From NCBI RefSeq assembly GCF_026239655.1, contig NZ_JAPIVO010000003.1:719847-783846 (forward strand): a stretch of DNA of 64,000 bases. Direction: 5' to 3'. Under the pieces are notes generated by a model, which was given only the letters and a program-made list of their open reading frames with translations, did not search any database and was not told where the DNA came from. This DNA comes from Pedobacter sp. MR2016-24. Its GTDB lineage: Bacteria; Bacteroidota; Bacteroidia; Sphingobacteriales; Sphingobacteriaceae. Positions 38,382-46,447 of the stretch are shown piece after piece (positions within the stretch are counted from its first letter, which is position 1; each line of letters begins with the position of its first letter). Position numbers and translations under genes: made by a program.

Positions 38382-38403
38382 AACAGTGATTTGATACAAG
38401 TTT
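38382..38403 (+). repeat. 22-bp copy of the araC 3' end
   Basis: AACAGTGATTTGATACAAGTT, then T, matches bases 36606-36627 (the last codons of the AraC gene) except for one C/T change. In the reading frame it continues as NSDLIQV, the same residues as the AraC C-terminus, and runs on in frame to the NmrA ATG. It looks like the leftover tail of an ancestral or duplicated araC gene. Confidence 0.65.
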
Positions 38404-38459
38404 CCCTATCCATTTCAACAGACCTTTACATTATAAAACTTAACAAAAAATATATACTG

Positions 38460-39356
38460 ATGAAAAAGAAAATTGTAATACTCGGTGCCACCGGAACAGT
38501 GGGCAGTAAAATCTCAGCAATCCTTTTAAACGAAGGTCACCAGGTAACATTAATTGCAAGGCACACCGAAACGTTAGAAAAATACCGCGAACAGGGTGCA
38601 ACAATAGTAACAGCTGATATCACCAATGTTGATATATTGACAAATGCTTTTAAAGGCGCAGACAGTGCTTTTGTACTGATGCCGGATAATGTGAAGGCAG
38701 AAAATACGAGAGCTTATCAAAGAGAGGTGACGGGCAGGCTGATCGAAGTCATCCAAAATTCGGGCATCAGCTATATTGTCAATATGAGCAGCCTGGGTGC
38801 GCACATGCATGAAGGTACTGGCGTCATGGCTGGCACAGGTGAGCAGGAAGTAAGGTTAAACCAGTTAAGGGATGTAAATGTGTTACATCTCCGCTCTGCC
38901 TATTTCATGGAAAATCTCCTCAGGACTATCAGTGTGGTTAAAAACAGGGGTATTAACGGTACAGCAGCAGATGGTGATCATGCCATACCAATGGTAGCTA
39001 CACAAGATGTTGCCAAAGTTGCTGCCGGATATCTGTCCGGTCTTGACTTCCAGGGTAAGGTAGTCCAGGCCGTAATGGGACCTGGAAACTACAGCCTGCG
39101 GGAGTTTACCGGCATTATTGGAAAAGCTATCGGCAAACCTGATCTGGCCTATGTGCAATTTCCGGTGGATCAGGCAAAACAGGCGTTTTTAAAGAACGGG
39201 TTCTCATCAGATTTTGTAGACAATTTGATTGAAATGGGAACAGCCATCAAAACCGGATTCATGAATTATCAACAAAGAGATGATTCAACTACCACCTCTA
39301 CCACAGCAGAAGAATTTGTAAATGAGGTTTACCTCAGGGCCTATAATGCCTCATAA
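38460..39356 (+). CDS. NmrA/SDR-like NAD(P)-binding oxidoreductase, 298 aa
   Basis: Start at ATG 38460 (MKKKIVILGATGTVGSKISA); the frame is open upstream to 38391, but those residues are the relic of the AraC tail. The Rossmann motif GATGTVG, then AFKGADSAFVLMP and NMSSLGAHMHEGTGV, belong to the atypical SDR/NmrA family, which use NAD(P) as sensors or reduce quinones and related compounds. Its C-terminal pattern (NLIEMGTAIKTGFMN) is the one I also recognise, decayed, at 58173. Terminator at 39409-39443. Confidence 0.9.
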   Translation: MKKKIVILGATGTVGSKISAILLNEGHQVTLIARHTETLEKYREQGATIVTADITNVDILTNAFKGADSAFVLMPDNVKAENTRAYQREVTGRLIEVIQNSGISYIVNMSSLGAHMHEGTGVMAGTGEQEVRLNQLRDVNVLHLRSAYFMENLLRTISVVKNRGINGTAADGDHAIPMVATQDVAKVAAGYLSGLDFQGKVVQAVMGPGNYSLREFTGIIGKAIGKPDLAYVQFPVDQAKQAFLKNGFSSDFVDNLIEMGTAIKTGFMNYQQRDDSTTTSTTAEEFVNEVYLRAYNAS

Positions 39357-39408
39357 ACAAATAGCAATTTAAGAACCGACATAGATTTATGATAAAAACA
39401 ATGGAAAC

Positions 39409-39443
39409 AAAAATGCCTCTAAATTTACTTTAGAGGCATTTTT
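39409..39443. terminator. Strong hairpin terminator, both directions
   Basis: 15-bp perfect stem (39409-39423 with 39429-39443, core ATGCCTCTAAA) and a 5-base loop, flanked by A5 and T5. It ends the NmrA operon on the plus strand and could end a minus-strand small ORF at 39480-39587. Confidence 0.9.
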
Positions 39444-39479
39444 GCTGTGAAGACTCAATAGGATAAATATCCTTATGAA

Positions 39480-39587
39480 TTATACTGCAGGTGTTGCTGC
39501 CGCAACTTTTACCATTGCTTTTTTGATCTTTCTAGGTATTCTAGTTTTTGGCGTAGTCGCTATTGCTGCATTTGTTTCTTTTCCCAT
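39480..39587 (-). CDS. Possible 35-aa basic small protein
   Basis: ATG 39587 to TAA 39480. It begins MGKETNAAIATTPKTRIPRK and ends IKKAMVKVAAATPAV; strongly basic and Ala/Lys/Thr rich, resembling tails of histone-like or ribosome-associated proteins. The terminator lies 37 bases downstream on the same strand. The opposite strand carries a 59-codon hydrophobic ORF (39475-39654) that may be just its shadow. Either could be the true gene, or neither. Confidence 0.35.
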   Translation of the reverse strand: MGKETNAAIATTPKTRIPRKIKKAMVKVAAATPAV

Positions 39588-39728
39588 TTTTGATTTAGAT
39601 TATTGTAAAGCTGATCTTTTAAGGCGACCAACTCTTGCAAGGTACACTAAATAATGCGCTAAATCAGACAATGCTTCGAATTTGGGCTTGCAAAGCCGGA
39701 CTATTCTTTCAGGCTGAAACCAGAAAAT

Positions 39729-40970
39729 CTAATCCGTATGCCCCTCACTGCTTTCGAATCCCAGCAAAGTCAGCCTTACCGGTCTGGATGAAACTTTATG
39801 CTTCGTCACTTTACTAAAGTCTTCAAGACTGATCTGCTGCACTTCACCAGCTGCCGGAACGGCAACATAAGCATACTTGGCAGTGGCTTCAAGCACAGGT
39901 TTATAAGTATCAGTTGAAGCCACAGCAGAAACCACGGTCCCATCTTTTTTTAACGTGCCGGTCAGCAGGTCATAAATACGCAATTTGCCATCCAGTGTTA
40001 ATATCAGCAGATTTTTACCCGCGTAATCCACTTTACACTGGTAAGCATCATTTCCCGCATAGAGAGGTGTAATTTTATTTCCGCTGAGATCTATCATGTA
40101 TGCGCCTTTTGTAGCCACATAACCAATAAACTTTTTTGCAGATGCTGCATAATAAATGCTTGCCAAACGGAACGCACCAAAGCCTTCCGGGTTTGGGATT
40201 AGACGTTGTTCGCCAGATGCACTCACCACCAATACCCCTCCTGCCGTTGATGACGCAGAAGTAAAGCCACCAAAAACAGCTACGTTTCCGTCACTGGCAT
40301 TACCATGAATACTGCCAATTTCCAATGTAGCAGCATGTACCTGTCCACCGGTCTTATTGATAACTTTTACACGGTTTGGCGATGCTCCGCTAGTGGCAGC
40401 AACCGTAACCGCATAAGTACCGTTGGCAAACTGGGCCATTGCACCATGGTGAGGCAATAAACCAGCGTTGATCACGCCAAATTTTGCACCGGCAACGTTG
40501 AAATCTGCATCATTGCCCACACTCAGCGTACCGTCACCATCATTAAAGATTAACGATTCAGTTCCTCTGCTTTTAAAATGTGTTGGCTTGATGCCTGTAG
40601 CGGTAATGGCAGACCATTGTGGTGCCCGGTCTACATCAACATGATCCTCATGAGAAAGCAGGCCGCTGTCAAATACTTCTGCCAGATTCTGACTACCATA
40701 CAATACCGCAGCATAGCGGTTGGATGCTGTACCGTAAAGATTTGCCAATGGATATTTAGCAGTGAAAGTACCAACCTTTCCCTCGAAAGGATCCAGTAAG
40801 CTGAGTTGTGTACTGAGCTCATCACTCACCAGCACGCGTACATATTTATATTCTTTTGCTGCAGTATCCTGCTCAGGAACTGTTGGATCATCATCCTTTT
40901 TACACGCCGTAAAGGCAAATGCGATCATAAGTACCAGACCTAATTTTTTGAAGTTGTTTTTAGTGTTCAT
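39729..40970 (-). CDS. AztD-like beta-propeller lipoprotein, 413 aa
   Basis: Lipoprotein (IAFAFTACKKDDD, Cys23; the KKDDD following the Cys resembles the Bacteroidota surface-export signal). It has the repeated short strands of a beta-propeller (AATLEIGSIHGNASDGNVAVFGGFTS and KNLLILTLDGKLRIYDLLTGTLKKDG). A metal-binding type motif SHEDHVDVDRAPQW and PTHFK sits near residue 110-130, and LPHHG further on. In Paracoccus the zinc metallochaperone AztD is a propeller with comparable His/Asp motifs (established); similarity is by eye. It is the last gene of the TonB/lipoprotein operon, supporting metal, probably zinc, handling. Confidence 0.68.
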   Translation of the reverse strand: MNTKNNFKKLGLVLMIAFAFTACKKDDDPTVPEQDTAAKEYKYVRVLVSDELSTQLSLLDPFEGKVGTFTAKYPLANLYGTASNRYAAVLYGSQNLAEVFDSGLLSHEDHVDVDRAPQWSAITATGIKPTHFKSRGTESLIFNDGDGTLSVGNDADFNVAGAKFGVINAGLLPHHGAMAQFANGTYAVTVAATSGASPNRVKVINKTGGQVHAATLEIGSIHGNASDGNVAVFGGFTSASSTAGGVLVVSASGEQRLIPNPEGFGAFRLASIYYAASAKKFIGYVATKGAYMIDLSGNKITPLYAGNDAYQCKVDYAGKNLLILTLDGKLRIYDLLTGTLKKDGTVVSAVASTDTYKPVLEATAKYAYVAVPAAGEVQQISLEDFSKVTKHKVSSRPVRLTLLGFESSEGHTD

Positions 40971-41032
40971 AAAATTGTATAAATGTTTGAATGGGGTTCA
41001 GATGAACCGGGGTTAAATGTTTGATATGATTG

Positions 41033-41506
41033 TTATAGAATTTTGATACTTAAACCTTTGATAGTTTGCCAACCCTCTTTATCAGTCAGGCGAATCATAA
41101 AATGATAATCTCCGGGATCTATATCGGCAGGTACAGTAATTTCCTGCTGCACTTCAAAATTTGCCAGTCCTGCGGTAATAGGATAACTCTGGATAAAGAG
41201 AAATGGCTTAACAGGTGCTTTTATCGCATCCATTCCACAAGTTTCTACCTCGGTACTATGGGTGTGGTGATCAAAGTTGTGATGGATATCTACACTAACA
41301 GATCCGAGTGTAGTATTGTCGCTTAACCGGGCACGGAAGATAAATTTTTCACCGCGTTTTACCGTGCTGCATTGTTTTGGGAAAGCAGCGGCGCCATCAA
41401 TATGAATCACCGGATATTCGGTATCAATTTGAGTCGCATCCTCCTTTTTACAAGAGATGACAAATAACAGCGCGATGGAAAAGAAATAGAGTAAGTACTT
41501 TTTCAT
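41033..41506 (-). CDS. DUF4625-type His-rich lipoprotein, 157 aa
   Basis: Lipoprotein signal FSIALLFVISC (Cys19) followed by KKEDATQ. One DUF4625 immunoglobulin-like domain (YPVIHIDGAAAFPKQCSTVKRGEKFIF, then EITVPADIDPGDYHFMIRLTDKEGW). The loop SVDIHHNFDHHTHSTEVETC contains five His and a Cys, a strong metal-binding candidate; another Cys lies at the start of the domain. The next gene upstream in the operon is also DUF4625-type. Probably surface-exposed and passing metal to the TonB receptor; inference. Confidence 0.8.
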   Translation of the reverse strand: MKKYLLYFFSIALLFVISCKKEDATQIDTEYPVIHIDGAAAFPKQCSTVKRGEKFIFRARLSDNTTLGSVSVDIHHNFDHHTHSTEVETCGMDAIKAPVKPFLFIQSYPITAGLANFEVQQEITVPADIDPGDYHFMIRLTDKEGWQTIKGLSIKIL

Positions 41507-41526
41507 TTGAGATAGATTAATAAGGA

Positions 41527-42459
41527 TTAATTGATAACTACAGGGATTTCTATATATTGAAAATAGCCCATGTTGTAGCTGGTGTTTTGATAGACCACGC
41601 CATAATAATAAGTGCCGGATTCCCAGATTTTCACTCCACTGACAGGGTTGGCTTGTGGCAGATTATTATCAGTAGCAGCGCCAATAGTGAGACTTGGAAA
41701 AGTACGGATGGAGGTATTGGTACTCAGGTCATATACTGAATTAGAAAAATGGTCAGTATTTGCCCAGCCCTTATGTTCATATACATCATACACTATCACC
41801 TTGCTGAAATCAATTTTATCAATAGACTCAGGACGGTGGTTCAACTTTTTGTTGATCAGCAGCAAATACATTTTGCCATCACCTTTCACACCAGAGATGG
41901 TTACCTGTGAAACGAATTTATCGCCTTTTTTCAGCGAAGCGCCTGGATTGATAAAATTCCCGGTACGGTAAAAACGCTCGTCATTCTTGAAAATAGTGAA
42001 AATGCTGGCTACAGGGTTAACCGGAACATTAGCTTCCGCATAAATAGTAAGACTCTTTTTTAATTCCAGCTTGCTCCCATTCTGATCATTTACAATAATG
42101 ACAAAATCATACTTACCCTCAACTGCATCAGTAGGGATATAAAAGTGTTTATGAACGGTAGCATTTTTTGCATCCTTGTACTGGTCCCAGGTAATTTCAT
42201 GACTCCATGCTTTTGCATATATCTCGCCGCTGCGGGGCAAAATCTTCACCTGTACATTTTCTATTTTTCCACTTACCAATACCTCGGCATTGAAGTGAAA
42301 ATCTTTACCGATTACCCCTGTTTCGTTATTATTCAAACCAATTTCCAGGTTTTCAATAGCGGGCGGCTGTAATTCAGCTTCGTCGTTGCTGTCTTTCTTA
42401 CATGCCGTGAAGCTGATGGCAATAAGAAAAAGCATCAGCATTGAGCCTTTCTTTGTCAT
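41527..42459 (-). CDS. DUF4625-type lipoprotein, 310 aa
   Basis: Start chosen at ATG 42459 (MTKKGSMLMLFLIAISFTAC), because the upstream ATG would add nine residues before the signal. The lipobox ends FTAC followed by KKDSND. The N-terminal half is DUF4625 (PPAIENLEIGLNN, KHFYIPTDAVEGKYDFVIIVNDQNGS) and the C-terminal half is a second, unfamiliar beta domain (GASLKKGDKFVSQVTISG, YQNTSYNMGYFQYIEIPV). It lacks the His-rich loop of its neighbour. Spacing to the gene downstream is 20 bases, so the two are in one transcript with the receptor upstream. Confidence 0.75.
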   Translation of the reverse strand: MTKKGSMLMLFLIAISFTACKKDSNDEAELQPPAIENLEIGLNNNETGVIGKDFHFNAEVLVSGKIENVQVKILPRSGEIYAKAWSHEITWDQYKDAKNATVHKHFYIPTDAVEGKYDFVIIVNDQNGSKLELKKSLTIYAEANVPVNPVASIFTIFKNDERFYRTGNFINPGASLKKGDKFVSQVTISGVKGDGKMYLLLINKKLNHRPESIDKIDFSKVIVYDVYEHKGWANTDHFSNSVYDLSTNTSIRTFPSLTIGAATDNNLPQANPVSGVKIWESGTYYYGVVYQNTSYNMGYFQYIEIPVVIN

Positions 42460-42504
42460 AAATTTTGTGTGTTGAAGTTTCATCATTGATTAATTGTTTT
42501 ATTG

Positions 42505-44961
42505 TTAACGAGGTACAGAATGTATATTAAATGGTATTTTCAGCGACAGAATAATGTTCCGCCCGGCTTCTGGCAGTTCTATCAGCCGGTAGAAACTGGT
42601 ATGGTTCAGGTAGCGGGTATCCAGCAGGTTCTGAGCCTGTAAACTGATCATGACAGGCCGACTATATATGCGGATCTTTGTTCCTGCCTGCACATTGATT
42701 ACCTGGTAACCTGGTGTTTTCTTTTCCGGTGGTACAATATTTTCCTGTGCAGCTGTCACGCGGTAATCGACTGAGAAGTAGCTATCTTCCACACCTTTTA
42801 TTTGTGGCGACCAGGTGAGATTAAATAATGCAGATGCCGGAGGCGAGAAAGGCAGCGTATATCCTTTTTTATCGCCGGATAACTGCTTTGCATAAAGGTA
42901 CTCGGCCAGTACTTCCGCACTCAGGTTTTTAAAAAGCTGATATTTGAACTGCAGCTCTCCCCCATAACGTTTTACCCTGCTTTGCGCATACTGAAATACC
43001 TGGTTACCTGCACCGTAAAAATAATCATGTGCAGCCGTCGGGTTCAGGTAGATATAATTAGAAAAGTAATTGTAAAAAGGACTCAGCTGAACGGACCAGC
43101 GCGGGGCAGTCCAGGTTAAACTCAGATCTGCCTGGTATGATTGCTCCGGAGATAAGTCAGCATTACCGCGCTCATAACTAAAATAATGATAGTTTACTCC
43201 ATTAGCACCCAATTCTTTAGCAATAGGCATCCTGAAGCTTTTACCCACATTGGCTTTCAGACTGAAGCCGCCTTCGGGGTTATAATTTAGTCCGGCCGAC
43301 CATACCAGGCTATTGAATGTACGGCTAAGGTTTGCTGCGCGGCTTAATTTTTCTGTTACCGTTTCCCCGTCAATAGTAACCGTAGAGTTAAACCAATCCT
43401 GGTATGCGAACATATTGATACGGCCATGGTCATATCTCAAAGCCCCGTGCAGTAAAACCGCTTCACTCAGTTTAAACTTATCATACACGAAAGCTCCTGC
43501 TGTAATCTGTTTAAAGGCAGGAACCAGAAAACTCCAGCCAAATATATCATTGTGCTGTAGCTCCAGATTAGCACCGACCTTAACTTCATGCCTGCCCAAC
43601 GTGATGTTGTCCCGCAGGTTAACACTATATACCTCTTTATCAAACTCCCTTTCCAGGTCGGCAGGAATTTCCAATCCATCCGGGTAAACTGGTGGCATAT
43701 AACCATGATTTACATACTGGCTAAACTCCTGTCTGAAATTATGCTGATAGCCCAGTTCCATTTCCAAACGGTGCCCGGGCAATTGTAATTCGCTATGGTT
43801 AATCGCTTTCCAATGATTTACTTCCTGATTTGGCATCAGGATATCACGACCCGATCTGTCATGCAAAACCTCATCTACCCTCCTCGGCTCCAGTCCGTGG
43901 GCATTTGCAAAAAAACCGCTTTTACTAAAGCTATTACTCAGGTAAAATACAGAGCGGAAATGATCATTTACATAACCGGCATTCAGGTGCAATCCTGTTT
44001 CTTTACCGGCCGTATTCCGCAAATAGTTTTTATACAGTTTAACTGCATAATCATACACATAAACCTGGTCAGTCGGCACACGATAGTCGCCATAATCCTG
44101 CAAAGTAGCCCTGGCATCGAAAAACCAGTGTCGGTTTCTTCCATATAGATTCACAGAAGTTCCATAAAGGCTATTGTTGGTTTTACCGATCAGATCAACT
44201 GATCCACCTAAAGTATGAGGTACCGGTACTGCCGGGGGTTTGATATCTATGGCGCCCCCTATCGCATCAGATCCATATACAAAAGATGCCGCCCCTTTAA
44301 TCAGTTCTATTTCTCCGGCGGCGAACTGGTCAATCTCCAGACCATGGTCGGCTCCCCATTGCTGCCCCTCGTGTTTTACCCCTTTATCCACAACAACTAC
44401 GCGATTAAATCCTAAGCCCCGGATCAATGGTTTTGACTGCCCTGAACCAATACCGATCGTCTTGATACCCGGTAAACGTTCAAGTGTTTTCATCAGGCTG
44501 CCCCCCAGGTTTCGCTGGATAAAGTCAGCATTTACGACATCGACGTTGAGCGATTCTTCCTGTCTGCGTAATTCGATATGTTTATCTATCACCTTTACTT
44601 CGTCCAGCTGATGATGTAAGCGATGTAAGGTGAGCGGAATAGCTAAATCTTGCGAATGCAGTTCTACCTTAACAAGCACTTCCCTAAAATCCGGAAAGCT
44701 TGCTTTTAATTCGTAATTCCCTTTATCCAGATCAGTCAATACATAATACCCATTGACATCAGTTTTTACCTGCAGGGTCCCCGGATATAAACTAATCATC
44801 ACGCCTTTAAGCGGTTGCCGTTGGGCATCCGTGATCTTACCCGACAAAACAAGGCTTTGGCCCTGTACTTCAATAGCAGCAAAGGCAAGGACTAATACAA
44901 TAAAAAGTATCTTCACGTAAAATGAAGTTAATAGCGTTTGTGTAGCCAATAAGCGATACAT
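42505..44961 (-). CDS. TonB-dependent receptor with CarboxypepD_reg domain, 818 aa
   Basis: Outer membrane importer. ATG 44961 gives an atypical front; a GTG at 44916 would start VKILFIVLVLAFAAIEVQGQ, a perfect signal peptide, and may be the true start. Domain order: carboxypeptidase-D-like fold at about 35-115 (SGKITDAQRQPLKGVMISLYPG), plug with GSLMKTLERLPGIKTIGIGSGQSKPLIRGLGFNRV, DHGLEIDQFAAGEIELIKGAASFVYGSDAIGGAIDIKPP, then the barrel with C-terminal ...NIILSLKIPFN. This is the ligand-specific receptor class for metals or siderophores, unlike SusC. The surrounding His-rich and AztD-like lipoproteins suggest zinc. Head of a minus-strand operon. Confidence 0.9.
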   Translation of the reverse strand: MYRLLATQTLLTSFYVKILFIVLVLAFAAIEVQGQSLVLSGKITDAQRQPLKGVMISLYPGTLQVKTDVNGYYVLTDLDKGNYELKASFPDFREVLVKVELHSQDLAIPLTLHRLHHQLDEVKVIDKHIELRRQEESLNVDVVNADFIQRNLGGSLMKTLERLPGIKTIGIGSGQSKPLIRGLGFNRVVVVDKGVKHEGQQWGADHGLEIDQFAAGEIELIKGAASFVYGSDAIGGAIDIKPPAVPVPHTLGGSVDLIGKTNNSLYGTSVNLYGRNRHWFFDARATLQDYGDYRVPTDQVYVYDYAVKLYKNYLRNTAGKETGLHLNAGYVNDHFRSVFYLSNSFSKSGFFANAHGLEPRRVDEVLHDRSGRDILMPNQEVNHWKAINHSELQLPGHRLEMELGYQHNFRQEFSQYVNHGYMPPVYPDGLEIPADLEREFDKEVYSVNLRDNITLGRHEVKVGANLELQHNDIFGWSFLVPAFKQITAGAFVYDKFKLSEAVLLHGALRYDHGRINMFAYQDWFNSTVTIDGETVTEKLSRAANLSRTFNSLVWSAGLNYNPEGGFSLKANVGKSFRMPIAKELGANGVNYHYFSYERGNADLSPEQSYQADLSLTWTAPRWSVQLSPFYNYFSNYIYLNPTAAHDYFYGAGNQVFQYAQSRVKRYGGELQFKYQLFKNLSAEVLAEYLYAKQLSGDKKGYTLPFSPPASALFNLTWSPQIKGVEDSYFSVDYRVTAAQENIVPPEKKTPGYQVINVQAGTKIRIYSRPVMISLQAQNLLDTRYLNHTSFYRLIELPEAGRNIILSLKIPFNIHSVPR

Positions 44962-45081
44962 GCGTTCGGAGAACCCAGGTATTGCTATGCGCAGACGCCA
45001 AGATGAATAGATAGAAATTATAGGAAAATACGACTACCAGGAAACGGGTAATAGCAGAAAAATCAATCCCGGAAAGATTGA

Positions 45082-45432
45082 CTAAGTCGTTAAACGAGGC
45101 GGTCCTTTATTGGTAAAGCCCTGTAGGGTAAATTTGTAATTACCCAGAAATATTTCCGTGGAATAGCTGATCGGCTCAGGTAAAGAAAGTACTATAACTG
45201 GCAGATAAGTAAGAAAAAGCTGTTTACCTTGTTTATGGGTAAAGTAATCGCAAAGGTGACATTGATCTGAATCGGATATCGTATCATCATCGCTGGAAGA
45301 CTGTTCCGTTTTCACGATCTGGTCATGCCTGTGAAAAGACTGTACAATAGCTATAGAAAGAAAAAGCAATACCAGCATGAGCGAGCCCAACTGATAACAG
45401 TTCATGATTATATTTTTATGTTGCTTTTTCAA
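45082..45432 (-). CDS. Small Cys/His membrane-anchored protein, 116 aa
   Basis: One N-terminal membrane helix (QLGSLMLVLLFLSIAIVQSFH), then FHRHDQIVK, an acidic patch (SSSDDDTISDSD) and the metal-binding-like motif CHLCDYFTHKQ, so likely periplasmic with the motif facing out. The C-terminal portion ends with KGPPRLTT. No family named with confidence. It sits 120 bases upstream of the receptor gene on the same strand and likely belongs to the same metal uptake operon, either as a regulator or as a sensor. Confidence 0.6.
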   Translation of the reverse strand: MKKQHKNIIMNCYQLGSLMLVLLFLSIAIVQSFHRHDQIVKTEQSSSDDDTISDSDQCHLCDYFTHKQGKQLFLTYLPVIVLSLPEPISYSTEIFLGNYKFTLQGFTNKGPPRLTT

Positions 45433-45501
45433 TTCGCATCAAAGTTGCATTAAAATAGTTGCTTTGTCAAGTACTGCGCGAAATAATTAAGCATACCGCT
45501 A

Positions 45502-45963
45502 TTAAAAACTAATGTTATGCGTGTTTTTTATTTCAGCCATCACAAAAGTGCTATGTGTACTTCCTATACTTTCTACAGAGCCCAGTTTATTAAAAACAAA
45601 ATCCTGGTAATGTTTCATATCCCTGGCATACACCTTTAAGATGAAATCATAATCTCCTGAAATGTTATAACACTCCACAACTTCATCGATATTCAGGATA
45701 TCCGCTACAAACTGGTGACCTATCTTTTTATCATGCTGCTTGAGCTTTATATTGCAAAAAACAATAAATCCCTGGTTGAATTTTTCTGCGTCCAGAATGG
45801 CAATATACTTTTTGATATATCCGCCGCTCTCCAATCTTTTAATACGTTCGAAAACCGGTGAAGGAGAAAGATTGACGAGTGCTGCAAGTTCTTTATTGGT
45901 GTGTTTGGAATTGTTGGCCAGCGTCTTCAGCAGCAATAAATCAGTTTCATCTAGGTCGTTCAT
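45502..45963 (-). CDS. Lrp/AsnC-family transcriptional regulator, 153 aa
   Basis: HTH_AsnC at the N-terminus (MNDLDETDLLLLKTLANNSKHTNKELAALVNLSPSPVFERIKRLESGGYI) and the RAM ligand-binding domain at the C-terminus (FVADILNIDEVVECYNISGDYDFILKVYARDM, IGSTHSTFVMAEIK). Start at ATG 45963; an ATG at 45987 would add eight residues. These regulators sense amino acids. It is divergent from metE across 475 bases that include the metE riboswitch, so a link with methionine metabolism is plausible. Confidence 0.9.
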   Translation of the reverse strand: MNDLDETDLLLLKTLANNSKHTNKELAALVNLSPSPVFERIKRLESGGYIKKYIAILDAEKFNQGFIVFCNIKLKQHDKKIGHQFVADILNIDEVVECYNISGDYDFILKVYARDMKHYQDFVFNKLGSVESIGSTHSTFVMAEIKNTHNISF

Positions 45964-46086
45964 AGAATAATTTCCTTTAGCGGTCATAAAAATAACACAT
46001 TAACAGCAAATTATACTAATATATCAGACAAAACAGGACGTTTTATCTGATTATTAGCTTTAATCAAGTTTTATAATCTCCATATG

Positions 46087-46094
46087 TATCTTTG
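46087..46094 (+). promoter_or_regulatory. Bacteroidota -7 element of the metE transcript
   Basis: TATCTTTG matches the Bacteroidota -7 consensus TAnnTTTG. It lies about 55 bases upstream of the riboswitch, compatible with a transcript that includes it. No perfect -33 TTTG partner was found, so confidence is moderate. Confidence 0.45.
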
Positions 46095-46147
46095 TTGAAG
46101 TTTAAAGCTGATTTGTAATAATTAGAGTTCTTTATATATTTCAACAA

Positions 46148-46259
46148 TCGGAACAGGTTTTACTTAGCTGTAAATGAATAGGGAATCGTGTGTAAATCAC
46201 GAGCTGTCGCGCAACTGTAAGTAACATCAATTACAAGTCAGGATACCTGCCTCTTCCGT
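46148..46259 (+). ncRNA. Cobalamin (B12) riboswitch aptamer upstream of metE
   Basis: Conserved core order seen: GGGAATCG...GTGTAAATCACGAGC, then GTCGCGCAACTGTAA, then the B12 box AAGTCAGGATACCTGCC at 46235-46251. The closing stem pairs ACAGGT (46153-46158) with ACCTG (46245-46249) plus GG/CC beyond. In other bacteria this aptamer turns off metE when adenosylcobalamin or methylcobalamin is plentiful, so the B12-dependent MetH can take over. Confidence 0.92.
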
Positions 46260-46309
46260 ATTGACGATGCTTTCGCGATTGAAGCTTAATGTCAGATTGA
46301 TCCGGTTTA

Positions 46310-46346
46310 TGCAGGTAATAACCTTATGGGTTAACTATGTCCTGCA
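46310..46346 (+). promoter_or_regulatory. Expression platform hairpin of the metE riboswitch
   Basis: TGCAGG (46310-46315) pairs with CCTGCA (46341-46346), and TAACC pairs with GGTTA inside it. The 5' arm GCAGGTA (46311-46317) is also exactly complementary to TACCTGC (46244-46250) in the aptamer closing stem, giving two mutually exclusive folds. There is no T-run after it, so control may act on RNA access or elongation rather than by classical termination. Confidence 0.55.
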
Positions 46347-46447
46347 ATTTACTTCCGTGTTTTTCTCTCCTGAATCTCCCGCAGCGTATCCTGGAATCAC
46401 GAAGGACTTTTTACAATGATGATTAACCATTTAAAAAGTTGAAAGAA

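Noticed and set aside
40578..41326. Plus-strand ORFs opposite the lipoprotein genes
   Set aside because: Shadow frames of the DUF4625/propeller genes with no own motifs.
45740..45970. Plus-strand ORF opposite the Lrp gene
   Set aside because: Antisense shadow of the HTH-coding region.
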